Source: Flavobacterium sp. CECT 9288
Lineage (GTDB): Bacteria > Bacteroidota > Bacteroidia > Flavobacteriales > Flavobacteriaceae
Reading direction: 5' to 3'
Assembly (NCBI RefSeq): GCF_918731615.1
Contig: NZ_OU957226.1
Coordinates: 992,001 to 1,056,000 of the forward strand
Length of the DNA stretch: 64,000 nucleotides
A program made the position numbers and the translations under genes. Positions 26,786 to 35,592 of this stretch are shown piece by piece. The notes under the pieces are model-generated. The model was not told the DNA's origin, ran no database searches, and saw only the letters and a program-made list of their open reading frames with translations. Positions within the stretch are counted from its first letter, which is position 1. The number at the start of each line of letters is the position of its first letter.

Positions 26786-27283
26786 TTATAGGGTCTGATA
26801 TAGCTCTCTTAACATCTGTATAGGAGTTAAATAATTTATTCCAAAATGCATACAGGGTTCCGGGATTTTAATTCTATTTCTTCTTTGTGGTTGGCTTATT
26901 TCATGTGTTACGATAATACAATCATTTTTCATTGCATAAGCAATGAGCCAAGGGTCAGCTAAATCTGTAGAAAGAAATTCGTCTTTTGCACTTTGTAGAA
27001 AATGAGGATGGTTAGCTGTCCATACTGCTATTTCAGAATATTTATCTATACAAATTGTTGAATCGCAGAAAAATGAATTATTAATTGTTTCATTACACCA
27101 TAGAGATAATTGGTCCTGATTAGAATTATCACAAAGTTCTTTTTTTACTTTGTCAATACTTATAATAATGCCACTATCTGATAATTCAATAAGTTTATTC
27201 CAATAACTTGGAAAAACATCGAACGGATAATACATTCGATGAGCTTGAATAAAAATATTACTATCTAATAAGTACTTTTTCAT
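26786..27283 (-). CDS. PIN-like domain protein, DUF4411 type (toxin-like)
   Basis: 165 aa. PIN-like ribonuclease fold: first Asp in YLLDSNIFIQAHR (residue 7), a mid Glu in VKKELCD and the acidic LADPWLIAYAMK followed by IVTHE. The FPSYWNKL and INYLTPIQML segments fit DUF4411. PIN proteins cut RNA and are typical VapC-like toxins. Its start codon overlaps the stop of the ImmA/XRE gene by one base, so the two form a toxin-antitoxin-like pair. Confidence 0.8.
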   Translation of the reverse strand: MKKYLLDSNIFIQAHRMYYPFDVFPSYWNKLIELSDSGIIISIDKVKKELCDNSNQDQLSLWCNETINNSFFCDSTICIDKYSEIAVWTANHPHFLQSAKDEFLSTDLADPWLIAYAMKNDCIIVTHEISQPQRRNRIKIPEPCMHFGINYLTPIQMLRELYQTL

Positions 27284-28419
27284 TAGTAAAGATATTCAGT
27301 TACAAACTTATTGTATGTTTCTCCTTTTAAATTAGTTAATTTATAAGCATCACGGTAAAGTAGTTTGTTTTCTTTGACTGCATTATTAACAAAAGAAGCA
27401 AATCTTAAACTAACTCTTTTTCTTGCAGTTGCATAGAAATTGCCTCCAGAACCTTGATTACTTTTTTTGAATTTAAAATCTGCCATATATTGATTATAAA
27501 ATTCAAGAAAATTATTTTTTGTAATTAGATTCAAATCTAATGCTCTTCTTGCAATTACAATTTGACTAACTTTAAAAATTCTACTAAGAATTCGAAAGTC
27601 CTGAATCAATTCCCATTTATTCATAAAAATTATTTCTGGAACTAAAAATTCAGCAGCAACTTTGTCACAAAGAATTTCAACAGGGTTATTTGCTGGAATT
27701 AAATTTTGATTATCAAATCCTGCACTTTCTCCAAGCCAAACATGAGCTAATTCATGAATTAGTGTAAACATTTGTGCAGCTTTAGCATCAGCAGAATTAA
27801 TAAATAGGAAAGGAGCTTTGCTGTTAACCAAAACAAAACCTCTACATTCATTTACATCAATTACTCTTCGTGTATTTGTCCCTACAATTCCATTAAACGT
27901 AACAATGATTCCTGCTTCTTCTATTTGATTTGTTAAAAAGTCAAGAGCCTGCTCCCAAGAATTATGTTTACTTGCCCAATCCAATTCTAATTTTAGTATA
28001 TTTCTAATGTCGTTTACAATGACTTTATAATTATTATCAATATTATATTTACCGATAAAATTAAGATTTGGAAAATCTAATTCATTTAAATATTCTGTAA
28101 GCCAATTTTGTCTATCTAGAATATTTTGGATTGTATGAAAAACATTTAGACTAACCTTATTTGTTTCATTTACGCTTCCGGTTCTAAAAAAAGGTAAAGG
28201 AATATTTTCAATTGGAGGGTTTTCTAAAAACATGTAACCAAAGGGTACATGTACTTTATGAGTAAAATCTTCAAGTTGTTTTACTGTTGGGTTTTTATCT
28301 TCTTTTACCCAACTTTCGACATTGGGGTTTTGTGCATAGAATTCTTCAATGCTGTTGCCATTTCTGACGATAGCCCATTCTATAATATTTTTATTGATAT
28401 TTTCAACCCTAGTACTCAT
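27283..28419 (-). CDS. XRE-like plus ImmA/IrrE metallopeptidase (antitoxin-like)
   Basis: 378 aa. The N-terminal 70 residues form a divergent helix-turn-helix region of the COG2856 kind (IEWAIVRNGNSIEEF, NPTVKQLEDF, PFGYMFLENPP). The zinc-peptidase motif is LIHELAHVWLG (His-Glu-x-x-His) near residue 225, followed by NPVEILCDKVAAEFLVP with the third ligand. It may act as antitoxin and repressor, or cleave a repressor. Directly upstream of, and overlapping by one base, the PIN gene. It has its own good promoter at 28434-28462. Confidence 0.85.
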   Translation of the reverse strand: MSTRVENINKNIIEWAIVRNGNSIEEFYAQNPNVESWVKEDKNPTVKQLEDFTHKVHVPFGYMFLENPPIENIPLPFFRTGSVNETNKVSLNVFHTIQNILDRQNWLTEYLNELDFPNLNFIGKYNIDNNYKVIVNDIRNILKLELDWASKHNSWEQALDFLTNQIEEAGIIVTFNGIVGTNTRRVIDVNECRGFVLVNSKAPFLFINSADAKAAQMFTLIHELAHVWLGESAGFDNQNLIPANNPVEILCDKVAAEFLVPEIIFMNKWELIQDFRILSRIFKVSQIVIARRALDLNLITKNNFLEFYNQYMADFKFKKSNQGSGGNFYATARKRVSLRFASFVNNAVKENKLLYRDAYKLTNLKGETYNKFVTEYLY

Positions 28420-28433
28420 GATACAAATCTAAT

Positions 28434-28462
28434 TGTTTTTTTCAAATATCAAGTATTGTCGG
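28434..28462 (-). promoter_or_regulatory. Promoter of the ImmA/PIN pair
   Basis: Minus strand: TTG (28460-28462), 18-bp spacer, TAGATTTG (28434-28441). The start codon follows after 14 bases. Confidence 0.6.
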
Positions 28463-28481
28463 TAATAATATTGTACAACTA

Positions 28482-29300
28482 TTACCTTCTCGCCTCGAAA
28501 TTCATCACCGCTTGACGTACACTTTTGTGTTCTAACAATAAGGCAGATGCTTGCTCGTAAGTAACCGGAATTTCGTCCATGATCATCTTTACGCCGCGGT
28601 CAACCAGTTTGCTATTGCTGAGTTGCATGTCAACCATTTTGTTGCCTTTTACTTTTCCTAACTGAATCATGGTAGCAGTCGATATCATGTTGAGTACTAG
28701 TTTTTGTGCCGTTCCAGCTTTCATGCGGGAACTTCCGGTTACAAATTCTGGACCTACAATTACTTCAATTGGGAATTTAGACGTTTGTGACAACGGACTT
28801 CCAGCATTACAAGAAATACTTCCTGTGGTTATGTTGTTCTCATTACACGCCTGTAAACCAGCAATTACATAAGGTGTGGTTCCCGAAGCTGCAATTCCTA
28901 TAACGACATCTTTTTCATTTATTGCAAAAGCTTGTAAGTCAAGCCAAGCTTGAGTTGGGTTGTCTTCGGCATTTTCAACAGCTTTACGAATGGCTGCGTC
29001 ACCACCAGCAATAATCCCTACAACTAAATCAAAGGAAACACCAAAGGTAGGTGGACATTCTGAGGCATCAACAATTCCTAATCTTCCAGAGGTTCCAGCA
29101 CCTATGTAAAATAAGCGACCGCCTAATTTCATTTTAGTGACAATTGCAGTTACTAAATTTTCAATTTGGGGCAATGCTTTTTCAACAGCAAGTGGCACTG
29201 TTTTGTCTTCTTGATTGATATTTGACAACAATTCCTGAACCGACATTTTTTCTAAATGTTCGTATTTTGAAGATTGTTCGGTGGTTTTTGTGAATTCCAT
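28482..29300 (-). CDS. murQ: N-acetylmuramic acid 6-phosphate etherase
   Basis: 272 aa SIS-domain enzyme that cleaves the lactyl ether of MurNAc 6-phosphate during peptidoglycan recycling. Seen: TEQSSKYEHLEKMSVQELL, the sugar-phosphate loop IGAGTSGRLGIVDASECPPTFG, GIAASGTTPYV and GSSRMKAGTAQKLVLNMIST. About 25 residues shorter than the E. coli enzyme at the C-terminus, as usual in Flavobacteriia. No adjacent anmK or nagZ. Confidence 0.94.
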   Translation of the reverse strand: MEFTKTTEQSSKYEHLEKMSVQELLSNINQEDKTVPLAVEKALPQIENLVTAIVTKMKLGGRLFYIGAGTSGRLGIVDASECPPTFGVSFDLVVGIIAGGDAAIRKAVENAEDNPTQAWLDLQAFAINEKDVVIGIAASGTTPYVIAGLQACNENNITTGSISCNAGSPLSQTSKFPIEVIVGPEFVTGSSRMKAGTAQKLVLNMISTATMIQLGKVKGNKMVDMQLSNSKLVDRGVKMIMDEIPVTYEQASALLLEHKSVRQAVMNFEARR

Positions 29301-29344
29301 GTATTGCTAAATTTGTGTTTCTAAAGCACTAAATTTTCTATATA

Positions 29345-29460
29345 TTCGGGTCGCGGGTGAGGGATAAAAGCGGAAATCCTTTTTATCATGTAGCGGTAGC
29401 GAAATGAAAAAAGATTGCAGCGGATAGCCCGACCGCCTTTTTCTGGCGGGCACGCCCACC
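29345..29460. repeat. Degenerate intergenic element, copy D
   Basis: Contains GAGGGATAAAAGCGGAAATCC, here cut to GGGATAAAAGCGGAAATCC, then CATGTAGCGGTAGCGAAATG and AGATTGCAGCGGATAGCCC, and ends with a small CCGCC/GGCGG hairpin. The form (GGATnnnAGCGGAAATCC ... AGCGGATAGCCC) is like intergenic elements I have seen often in Flavobacterium genomes. It follows the 3' end of the ZIP gene. Confidence 0.6.
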
Positions 29461-29468
29461 TTGTAAAT

Positions 29469-30137
29469 TTATAAAAAATATGCCAATGCAATACCAATTA
29501 CAATCATTGAAACTTTAGCAATGTTGAACTTGTGTCCTTCGCTGCTTTCAAAAATTATGGTAGATGATATGTGAAACAATATTCCTATGACAATGGCTGT
29601 AATTTCTGTGTAATATGTGTTTAAGATGGGTAAATAATCAGATAATATGGTACCGAGTGGTGTCATGATTGAAAAAGTGATCATGAAGAAAAAGATTGCT
29701 TTTTTATTAAGACTTGCATTTATAAAAAAAGTAGTCAAGATAATGGCTATAGGCAAGTGATGTATGGCTATTCCTATGGCTAAATCTTGGTGATGGCTCA
29801 CGGGGAAACCTTCTAGAAATGCATGAATACAAAGACTTATGAACAACAACCATGGGATTTGTGTTATTGCTTCATGTCCGTGTACGTGACCATGCTCTGC
29901 ACCTTTAGAGAAAAACTCTAATATGATTTGGAACAATATTCCTAGCATAATGAATATGCCAATGGTTGTTGTGTTACTCTTGTAAATTTCTGGTAATAAA
30001 TGCATTACTGTCAAGGACAGTAAAAAAGATCCGCTGAAGGCTAAGAGTAATTTTAGATTAGTCTTATTCTTAGGTCTAATAATTAATGCAACACCGTATC
30101 CTAAAATTACAGAGAGTAATGGTAAGAGGTAATTCAT
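29469..30137 (-). CDS. ZIP family metal transporter
   Basis: 222 aa with about eight transmembrane helices. The metal-site helices show HAFLEGFPV (H-x-x-x-E-G) and AIAIHHLPIAIIL; a histidine-rich loop EHGHVHGHE lies between helices 3 and 4. Predicted uptake of zinc or another divalent cation across the inner membrane. The start directly abuts the stop of the methyltransferase gene, indicating one transcript. Confidence 0.88.
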   Translation of the reverse strand: MNYLLPLLSVILGYGVALIIRPKNKTNLKLLLAFSGSFLLSLTVMHLLPEIYKSNTTTIGIFIMLGILFQIILEFFSKGAEHGHVHGHEAITQIPWLLFISLCIHAFLEGFPVSHHQDLAIGIAIHHLPIAIILTTFFINASLNKKAIFFFMITFSIMTPLGTILSDYLPILNTYYTEITAIVIGILFHISSTIIFESSEGHKFNIAKVSMIVIGIALAYFL

Positions 30138-30902
30138 TTATTTAAAAATCATGATTAAGCGTTCACTTTCTGTTTTATGGAATTTTTTTAATTTATAATC
30201 CCCAAAGGTATCTAGGAGATAAATTCCGGCTTGCTCCATTAATTCTTCAAAATCTTTCAGCGTTAATGCTTTTACTTTTTCGGTGAAATGGTATTTTTGA
30301 CCTTTATCTTCAAAGTCAATTTCTTTGTAAATATGGCCTTCTTTTAAATATCGGGTAATGTGAAAATCAATACCATCAACGGTTTTAGTTTCTGTAGGGA
30401 CTAGTGTTTCTATGACATTAGGTACATTCATAAAATCAATTACTGCAAAACCGTATTCTGACAAGCTTTCTTTGATGGCTATAAGCGTTGTTAGGTTGTC
30501 TTCGTCACTTTCAAAATAACCAAAACTGGTAAACAAATTAAATATGGCATCAAATTTTTCTTCAAATGGTTCACGCATGTCATGAACTTTGAATTGTAAT
30601 TTTTCATTAGCATTTTTATTCGCTTCGGCGATACTGTTTTCAGATAAATCGGCTCCAAGAACGGTAAAACCCAATTGGTTTAAATATATAGAATGACGGC
30701 CTTTGCCGCAGGCTAAATCAAGAACTTTGGCATTTTCTGGTAAATTGAGATAATGCGTAAGGTTGTCCATAAAAACTTGAGCTTCCCTGTAATTTCTATC
30801 CTTGTATAAAATGTGATAATAAGGTGTATCAAACCAAGAGGTATACCAGTTTTCAGTTGATTTGGGTTGATTTTCAAGGGATGTATTTTGAGATGCAGAC
30901 AT
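30138..30902 (-). CDS. Class I SAM-dependent methyltransferase
   Basis: 254 aa. Motif I is VLDLACGKGRHSIYL, motif II GADLSENSI, and post-motifs are DAIFNLFTSFGYF and FAVIDFMNVP. The DLACGKGRH and FTSFGYF wording is typical of the YcgJ/Cfa-like small-molecule methyltransferases of Bacteroidota. Substrate unknown. A minus-strand -7 element (TAAATTTG, 30932-30939) lies upstream and nearly touches the divergent one for the next gene. Confidence 0.85.
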   Translation of the reverse strand: MSASQNTSLENQPKSTENWYTSWFDTPYYHILYKDRNYREAQVFMDNLTHYLNLPENAKVLDLACGKGRHSIYLNQLGFTVLGADLSENSIAEANKNANEKLQFKVHDMREPFEEKFDAIFNLFTSFGYFESDEDNLTTLIAIKESLSEYGFAVIDFMNVPNVIETLVPTETKTVDGIDFHITRYLKEGHIYKEIDFEDKGQKYHFTEKVKALTLKDFEELMEQAGIYLLDTFGDYKLKKFHKTESERLIMIFK

Positions 30903-30931
30903 TTATTCTTTTTCAATTAATTCGATTGATG

Positions 30932-30950
30932 CAAATTTAGTGTATTTTTG
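30932..30950. promoter_or_regulatory. Back-to-back divergent -7 elements
   Basis: Minus-strand TAAATTTG (30932-30939) and plus-strand TATTTTTG (30943-30950) are three bases apart, so the two methyltransferase genes have divergent, probably mutually exclusive, promoters. No good -33 boxes. Confidence 0.35.
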
Positions 30951-30997
30951 CCGAATATAACGATAACAATTTACCCTTTAGGGGGCAAAGAGGGCAA

Positions 30998-32200
30998 ATG
31001 GAAAATAATTATAAAATGATTGCCAAAACCTTTTTTGGTTTTGAAGAAATACTGGCAAAAGAATTACAAAACCTAGGCGCACAAAATGTAGAGCAAGGGG
31101 TACGAATGGTTAGTTTTAAAGGTGATAAAGGGTTTATGTACAAGGCTAATTTATCTTTGCGTACAGCTTTAAAAATTTTAAAACCTATTTATTTTTTTAA
31201 GGCCAATAATGAACAAGGATTATACAAAGGTATTGCGGGAGTAAACTGGTCCAAATTATTGAATGCGAACCAGACTTTTGTTATAGATACCACAGTACAT
31301 TCAGAATATTTTAATCACTCTGAATTTGTTTCTCAAAAATGTAAAGATGCCATTGTAGATCAGTTTAGAGAAAGAACAGGTCAACGACCAAGTATTGATA
31401 AGGTACATCCTGATTTAAGAATTAATATTCATATTGATAAAGACCAAGTCTCTGTAGCGCTAGACACATCTGGAAATGCATTGAACCAGCGTGGATATAG
31501 AACTGCAACAAATATTGCACCTATAAACGAGGTTTTGGCAGCCGGAATTTTGTTGCTTTCGGGTTGGGATGGTCAAACAGATTTTTTAGACCCAATGTGT
31601 GGATCAGGTACTTTCTTAGCCGAAGCAGCTATGATTGCATGTAATATTCCAGCTAATATCAACCGTAAACAATTTGCATTCGAAAAATGGAACGATTGGG
31701 ATAATGATTTGTTTGATGCCATTACGGATAGTTTATTAAAACGTGTACGTGAGTTTCATTATACTATAAAAGGATATGACAAAGCACCAAGTGCGGTTCA
31801 AAAAGCGAAAGACAATATTAAAAATGCCAATCTAGACGAATACATTTCAATAGAAGATAAAAACTTCTTTGATACTGAGAAAAGCTCTGAAGGCAAATTG
31901 CATATTGTGTTCAATCCACCTTATGACGAGCGTTTGGACATTCACATGGAGGAGTTTTATAAAAATGTAGGTGATACTTTAAAGAAAAATTATCCAGGTA
32001 CAAATGCTTGGATGATAACTGCAAACCTAGAAGCATTGAAACATGTAGGTTTAAAACCATCTAGAAAAATTAAACTTTTTAATGCAGGTCTTGAGGCTCG
32101 ATTAGTAAAGTATGAAATGTATGAAGGCAGTAAAAGAACAAAGTTTTCTTCGTCTGTTCGCTCAGAGGATTCAGGTCAAGAAAAGACTGGTGCTGAATAA
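30998..32200 (+). CDS. THUMP-domain RNA methyltransferase (RlmL N-terminal type)
   Basis: 400 aa. N-terminal ferredoxin-like and THUMP domains (residues about 5-160), then a Rossmann methyltransferase with DPMCGSGTFLAEAAMIA and the N-methylation motif FNPPYDERL. It corresponds to the RlmL half of the E. coli RlmKL fusion, expected to make m2G in 23S rRNA; a tRNA role is a weaker alternative. The last 20 residues are charged and variable (SSSVRSEDSGQEK). Confidence 0.9.
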   Translation: MENNYKMIAKTFFGFEEILAKELQNLGAQNVEQGVRMVSFKGDKGFMYKANLSLRTALKILKPIYFFKANNEQGLYKGIAGVNWSKLLNANQTFVIDTTVHSEYFNHSEFVSQKCKDAIVDQFRERTGQRPSIDKVHPDLRINIHIDKDQVSVALDTSGNALNQRGYRTATNIAPINEVLAAGILLLSGWDGQTDFLDPMCGSGTFLAEAAMIACNIPANINRKQFAFEKWNDWDNDLFDAITDSLLKRVREFHYTIKGYDKAPSAVQKAKDNIKNANLDEYISIEDKNFFDTEKSSEGKLHIVFNPPYDERLDIHMEEFYKNVGDTLKKNYPGTNAWMITANLEALKHVGLKPSRKIKLFNAGLEARLVKYEMYEGSKRTKFSSSVRSEDSGQEKTGAE

Positions 32201-32241
32201 GTAATATCAAATTTTACTTAAAACTTTAAGACTTATAAAAA

Positions 32242-32478
32242 ATGACAAAAAAGCAAATACAAGCATTTGTATATCAACTAGCAAGCTTTGCAGTTTTATT
32301 TATTGCTGCAAGATACGCCATTGACCTGTACACTAATTTAACTGGTTTTTGGATTCCAATTACAGCATTTGTAATAGGAACATTAGTAGCTCCAAAGTTT
32401 CAAGCCATTCGAACCAAAGACGGTGAAAAATTGTATATGAAATGGATTTTCATTAAAGGATTCAAGGAAATAGGGTAG
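32242..32478 (+). CDS. Small conserved membrane protein
   Basis: 78 aa. Two hydrophobic segments (about residues 10-30 and 36-52: FAVLFIAARYAIDLY, FWIPITAFVIGTLVAP) and a basic C-terminus. No named family recognised. Located 41 bases after the RNA methyltransferase gene and followed by a terminator, so probably co-transcribed. Confidence 0.7.
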   Translation: MTKKQIQAFVYQLASFAVLFIAARYAIDLYTNLTGFWIPITAFVIGTLVAPKFQAIRTKDGEKLYMKWIFIKGFKEIG

Positions 32479-32510
32479 TATAGAAATTCTAGAAGTTTTA
32501 TTTGAAACAT

Positions 32511-32566
32511 AAACCGCACATTCATTAACCACTTATTTTAAGTTGTTTTGAATGTGCGGTTTTTTA
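32511..32566. terminator. Long terminator between convergent genes
   Basis: AAACCGCACATTCA (32511-32524) pairs with TGAATGTGCGGTTT (32549-32562), and the inner part can extend the stem. T run after it, A run before it. Confidence 0.85.
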
Positions 32567-32569
32567 ATA

Positions 32570-33427
32570 CTATTTTTTTTGTACTACAACTGGTTTTATT
32601 TTCTTTTTATAAATAGGAACAAAATAAGTTACAGTGTAATTAAATCCTACTCCAAAACTCCCATCATAGGTCCTGTTAAATCCCGGAATGTATAGATTAG
32701 AGAAGTTCTCTGGTTCTTTATTAGTCACCAATCGATTCAAACGAAGGCTGAAGCCCATGAAAACATTGTTGAATACTTTTGCTTTAATTCCCGCAACAAC
32801 TTCAATCCAACTGGCTGATAAACCATTGAACTTTTGCCCAGAGTTTATAATTGGTGTATCTTGAAAGTACGGATTGGCATTGTATATGCGGTAATTGTTT
32901 AACTGCTGATTAAAAGTGCTAAAACCATAACGAAGACCAATTGAAATTATATTCTCCATATCCAGCCAGTTTTCATAGGCATTGTAATCAAAACCTGCTT
33001 TCAGGTAACTTCCTTTTGTGGTAAAGTTGACACGATCATCAGCTGTGGTTTTATTTTCGTTTCCAAGCTCGGCAGCTAAAAAGTACCTTTTTGTCAGTCT
33101 GTAATCACCCACAAGTTCTAAACCTTTGTAATCTTTGTCGTAAAGTCCACGCGTTATTTTATATAAATCTAAACCTACACGAATTCCATAACGATCTACT
33201 TTTACGGGTATGGAGTCCTTCACGGCTGCAGTTGGTAGTGGCGCATTTTTTGTTTTCGGCGTATTAGGAATGATTTGTTCTTTAGTTGTTTTTGTGGGCT
33301 CAACCGTTGTTATGGTAGCTGGCTTTTTAACTTCTATTTTTTTTGTTGTTTCTTGTGCTTGAACACTAATTAACAGAAACAAAAAACAAATACTAAAAAA
33401 AGATGTTGATGTGTGCTTCATTTTCAT
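32570..33427 (-). CDS. Outer-membrane beta-barrel protein, DUF6048-like
   Basis: 285 aa. Signal peptide (FFSICFLFLLISVQAQ), then a Lys/Pro/Thr-rich linker (about residues 28-75), then an amphipathic beta-strand domain (YGIRVGLDLYKITRGLY, LVGDYRLTKRYFLAAELG). The order after rlmD and a DUF6452-like lipoprotein is a cluster I know from Flavobacteriia. Its 5' end overlaps the upstream gene by 35 bases. Function unknown; possibly outer-membrane biogenesis. Confidence 0.8.
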   Translation of the reverse strand: MKMKHTSTSFFSICFLFLLISVQAQETTKKIEVKKPATITTVEPTKTTKEQIIPNTPKTKNAPLPTAAVKDSIPVKVDRYGIRVGLDLYKITRGLYDKDYKGLELVGDYRLTKRYFLAAELGNENKTTADDRVNFTTKGSYLKAGFDYNAYENWLDMENIISIGLRYGFSTFNQQLNNYRIYNANPYFQDTPIINSGQKFNGLSASWIEVVAGIKAKVFNNVFMGFSLRLNRLVTNKEPENFSNLYIPGFNRTYDGSFGVGFNYTVTYFVPIYKKKIKPVVVQKK

Positions 33428-33914
33428 TGTCTATGTTTCTTGTTACCACCTCTATAAGTCGTATCCATCGTTGATTAGCTGCAATAGGATCAGTGTGAAC
33501 AAATGGTGCTGCTTGATTTAGTATAAAAAGCGATTTATATCCGCATGCTCTTGAAACAAAAAGTTCTTGAGTGGTAAAATTAAAACGGATAAGATCCGCG
33601 TCAACTAAAGCAGGATTCGCATTGTTTGAATTTAGTGTAAACCTAAAACTGGTACTAGTACCAACCGTTTTTAGTGGAATTGCAATTCTATTTCCATTAG
33701 TAGTTGGGCTGCCATTAAATAAAACAGCATCCGTCATACCTTCGCCTATAACCTGTAGGCTATTTACATTTTTCTTTACAGATGGGTTTTCAAAATCGTA
33801 AAAATCAATTATTAATCTGGGAGTTGTAGGTGTTTTTGGATCGCAGATATCGTCTTTTTCACAACTAGAAAAAGAGAATGCAGATACTAATACAAATAGA
33901 AATATTTTTTTCAT
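33393..33914 (-). CDS. Lipoprotein, DUF6452-like
   Basis: 173 aa. Lipobox SFSSC with Cys18. The mature start EKDDICDPKTPTTPRLIIDFYD, the middle FRFTLNSNNANP and the late RACGYKSLFIL are characteristic of DUF6452. Overlaps the DUF6048-like gene by 35 bases, so the two are translationally linked. Probably a partner of that beta-barrel protein. Confidence 0.82.
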   Translation of the reverse strand: MKKIFLFVLVSAFSFSSCEKDDICDPKTPTTPRLIIDFYDFENPSVKKNVNSLQVIGEGMTDAVLFNGSPTTNGNRIAIPLKTVGTSTSFRFTLNSNNANPALVDADLIRFNFTTQELFVSRACGYKSLFILNQAAPFVHTDPIAANQRWIRLIEVVTRNIDNENEAHINIFF

Positions 33915-33953
33915 CTTTCTTTATAATGTTCCCATCTTTAGGGTTTAAGAGGC

Positions 33954-35366
33954 TTACCTTCTTTCTAAAAGCACAACATTTTCAACGTGATGCGTTTGCG
34001 GAAACATATCTACAGGACGTACACGAGTTACTTTGTATTTCTCATCCATTAGAGCCAAATCACGAGCTTGTGTAGCCGAGTTGCAACTTACATAAACCAC
34101 TTTCGCTGGAGCAATTTTTAGGATTTGTTCTATTACATCTTTGTGCATTCCATCTCTTGGTGGATCTGTTATAATGACATCTGGATGACCGTGTTGTGCT
34201 ATGAAATCATCATTAAACACTACTTTCATATCTCCAACAAAGAACTCACAATTCGTGATCTCATTTCTAACGGCATTTGCTTTTGCATCTTTAATAGCAT
34301 CAGGAACACTTTCGACTCCTATTACTTTTTTAGCTTTTTTAGAAACAAACTGGGCGATAGTTCCAGTTCCAGTATACAAGTCATACACTACTTCATTTCC
34401 TGTTAAACCTGCAAAATCTCTTGTGATTTTATACAATTCGTAAGCTTGGTCTGAGTTGGTTTGGTAAAAAGATTTGGCATTAATGCTAAATTTTAACCCT
34501 TCCATTTCTTCTAGAATGTAATCTCTTCCTTTGTATAGCTTGATATCCGTATCGTACAACGTATCGTTTGCTTTATTATTAACTACGTATTGTAACGATG
34601 TAATTTGCGGAAATTTCTCATAAAGATGATCTAAAATCAACTCTCTGTTGGCTTTGTCATTTTCGAAAAATTGAATCAATACCATAATCTCACCTGTTGA
34701 GGCGGTACGTAACATTAAGGTACGTAACAAACCTTCATGTGCTCTGGGGTTAAAGAAAGTTAATCCATTTGCATTTGCAAAATCTCTAACTTCATTACGA
34801 ATAGCGTTTGAAGGATCTTCTTGTAAATGACATTTATTGATGTCTAGAATTTTATCCCACATTTTAGGGATGTGAAATCCAAGTGCATTTCTATTTCCTA
34901 AATCTTCGTCGCTTCCAATTTCAGCTTCGGTTAACCAACGGCTATTGGAAAACGAAAATTCCATTTTATTTCTATAAAAAAACTTTTTCTCAGAACCTAA
35001 AATTGATTCAAATTCCGGAAGTTCTATTTTTCCAATGCGTTGCAAGTGATTTTTCACTTCGTTTTGTTTGAAAACCAATTGTTGATTGTAGTTCATGTTT
35101 TGCCATTTGCACCCTCCACAAACACCAAAGTGATCACAAATTGGATCTACACGATGCTCTGAAAACTCATGAAAATGCACTGCTTTACCTTCATAATACG
35201 CCTTGCGTTTCTTGAAAGTTTGCACATCAACCACATCTCCCGGAACTACATTCGGGATAAAAACTACTTTACCATCCGGTGCTTTTGCAACCGAAACGCC
35301 TTTTGCACCAGCATCAAGGACTTTTATTTGATGAAAGACAACTTTGTCTGTATTTTTCTTAGCCAT
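33954..35366 (-). CDS. rlmD: 23S rRNA (uracil1939-C5)-methyltransferase
   Basis: 470 aa. Order: TRAM domain (residues about 8-65, VAKAPDGKVVFIPNVVPGD), iron-sulfur cysteines CDHFGVCGGC with a fourth in KCHLQED, then the SAM-binding Rossmann fold (VVYDLYTGTGTIAQFV) and the catalytic region IITDPPRDGMH and YVSCNSATQARDL, where the cysteine attacks uracil C6. Full length. First gene of the rlmD-DUF6452-DUF6048 unit. A -7-like TATTTTTG lies almost at the start codon, so the mRNA may have a very short leader. Confidence 0.93.
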   Translation of the reverse strand: MAKKNTDKVVFHQIKVLDAGAKGVSVAKAPDGKVVFIPNVVPGDVVDVQTFKKRKAYYEGKAVHFHEFSEHRVDPICDHFGVCGGCKWQNMNYNQQLVFKQNEVKNHLQRIGKIELPEFESILGSEKKFFYRNKMEFSFSNSRWLTEAEIGSDEDLGNRNALGFHIPKMWDKILDINKCHLQEDPSNAIRNEVRDFANANGLTFFNPRAHEGLLRTLMLRTASTGEIMVLIQFFENDKANRELILDHLYEKFPQITSLQYVVNNKANDTLYDTDIKLYKGRDYILEEMEGLKFSINAKSFYQTNSDQAYELYKITRDFAGLTGNEVVYDLYTGTGTIAQFVSKKAKKVIGVESVPDAIKDAKANAVRNEITNCEFFVGDMKVVFNDDFIAQHGHPDVIITDPPRDGMHKDVIEQILKIAPAKVVYVSCNSATQARDLALMDEKYKVTRVRPVDMFPQTHHVENVVLLERR

Positions 35367-35592
35367 AGCGCAAAAATAAGTGATTGAAAGGTTTTATAAA
35401 TTCAATTTTACAAATATTTTTCAATTTTAGTCAATTAATGCCATCCATAAGAAATTAAATACCCCTGTTAAGGTTTTATTTCAATGTTTTTTTATAAAAA
35501 AAGGATACTAGTTTTTATTAATATTTTATAGAAAAGAGCAGCTCGTTTTTAATTTATTTATCGATTTTTGCACTTTTGATTACTTAAAATAG

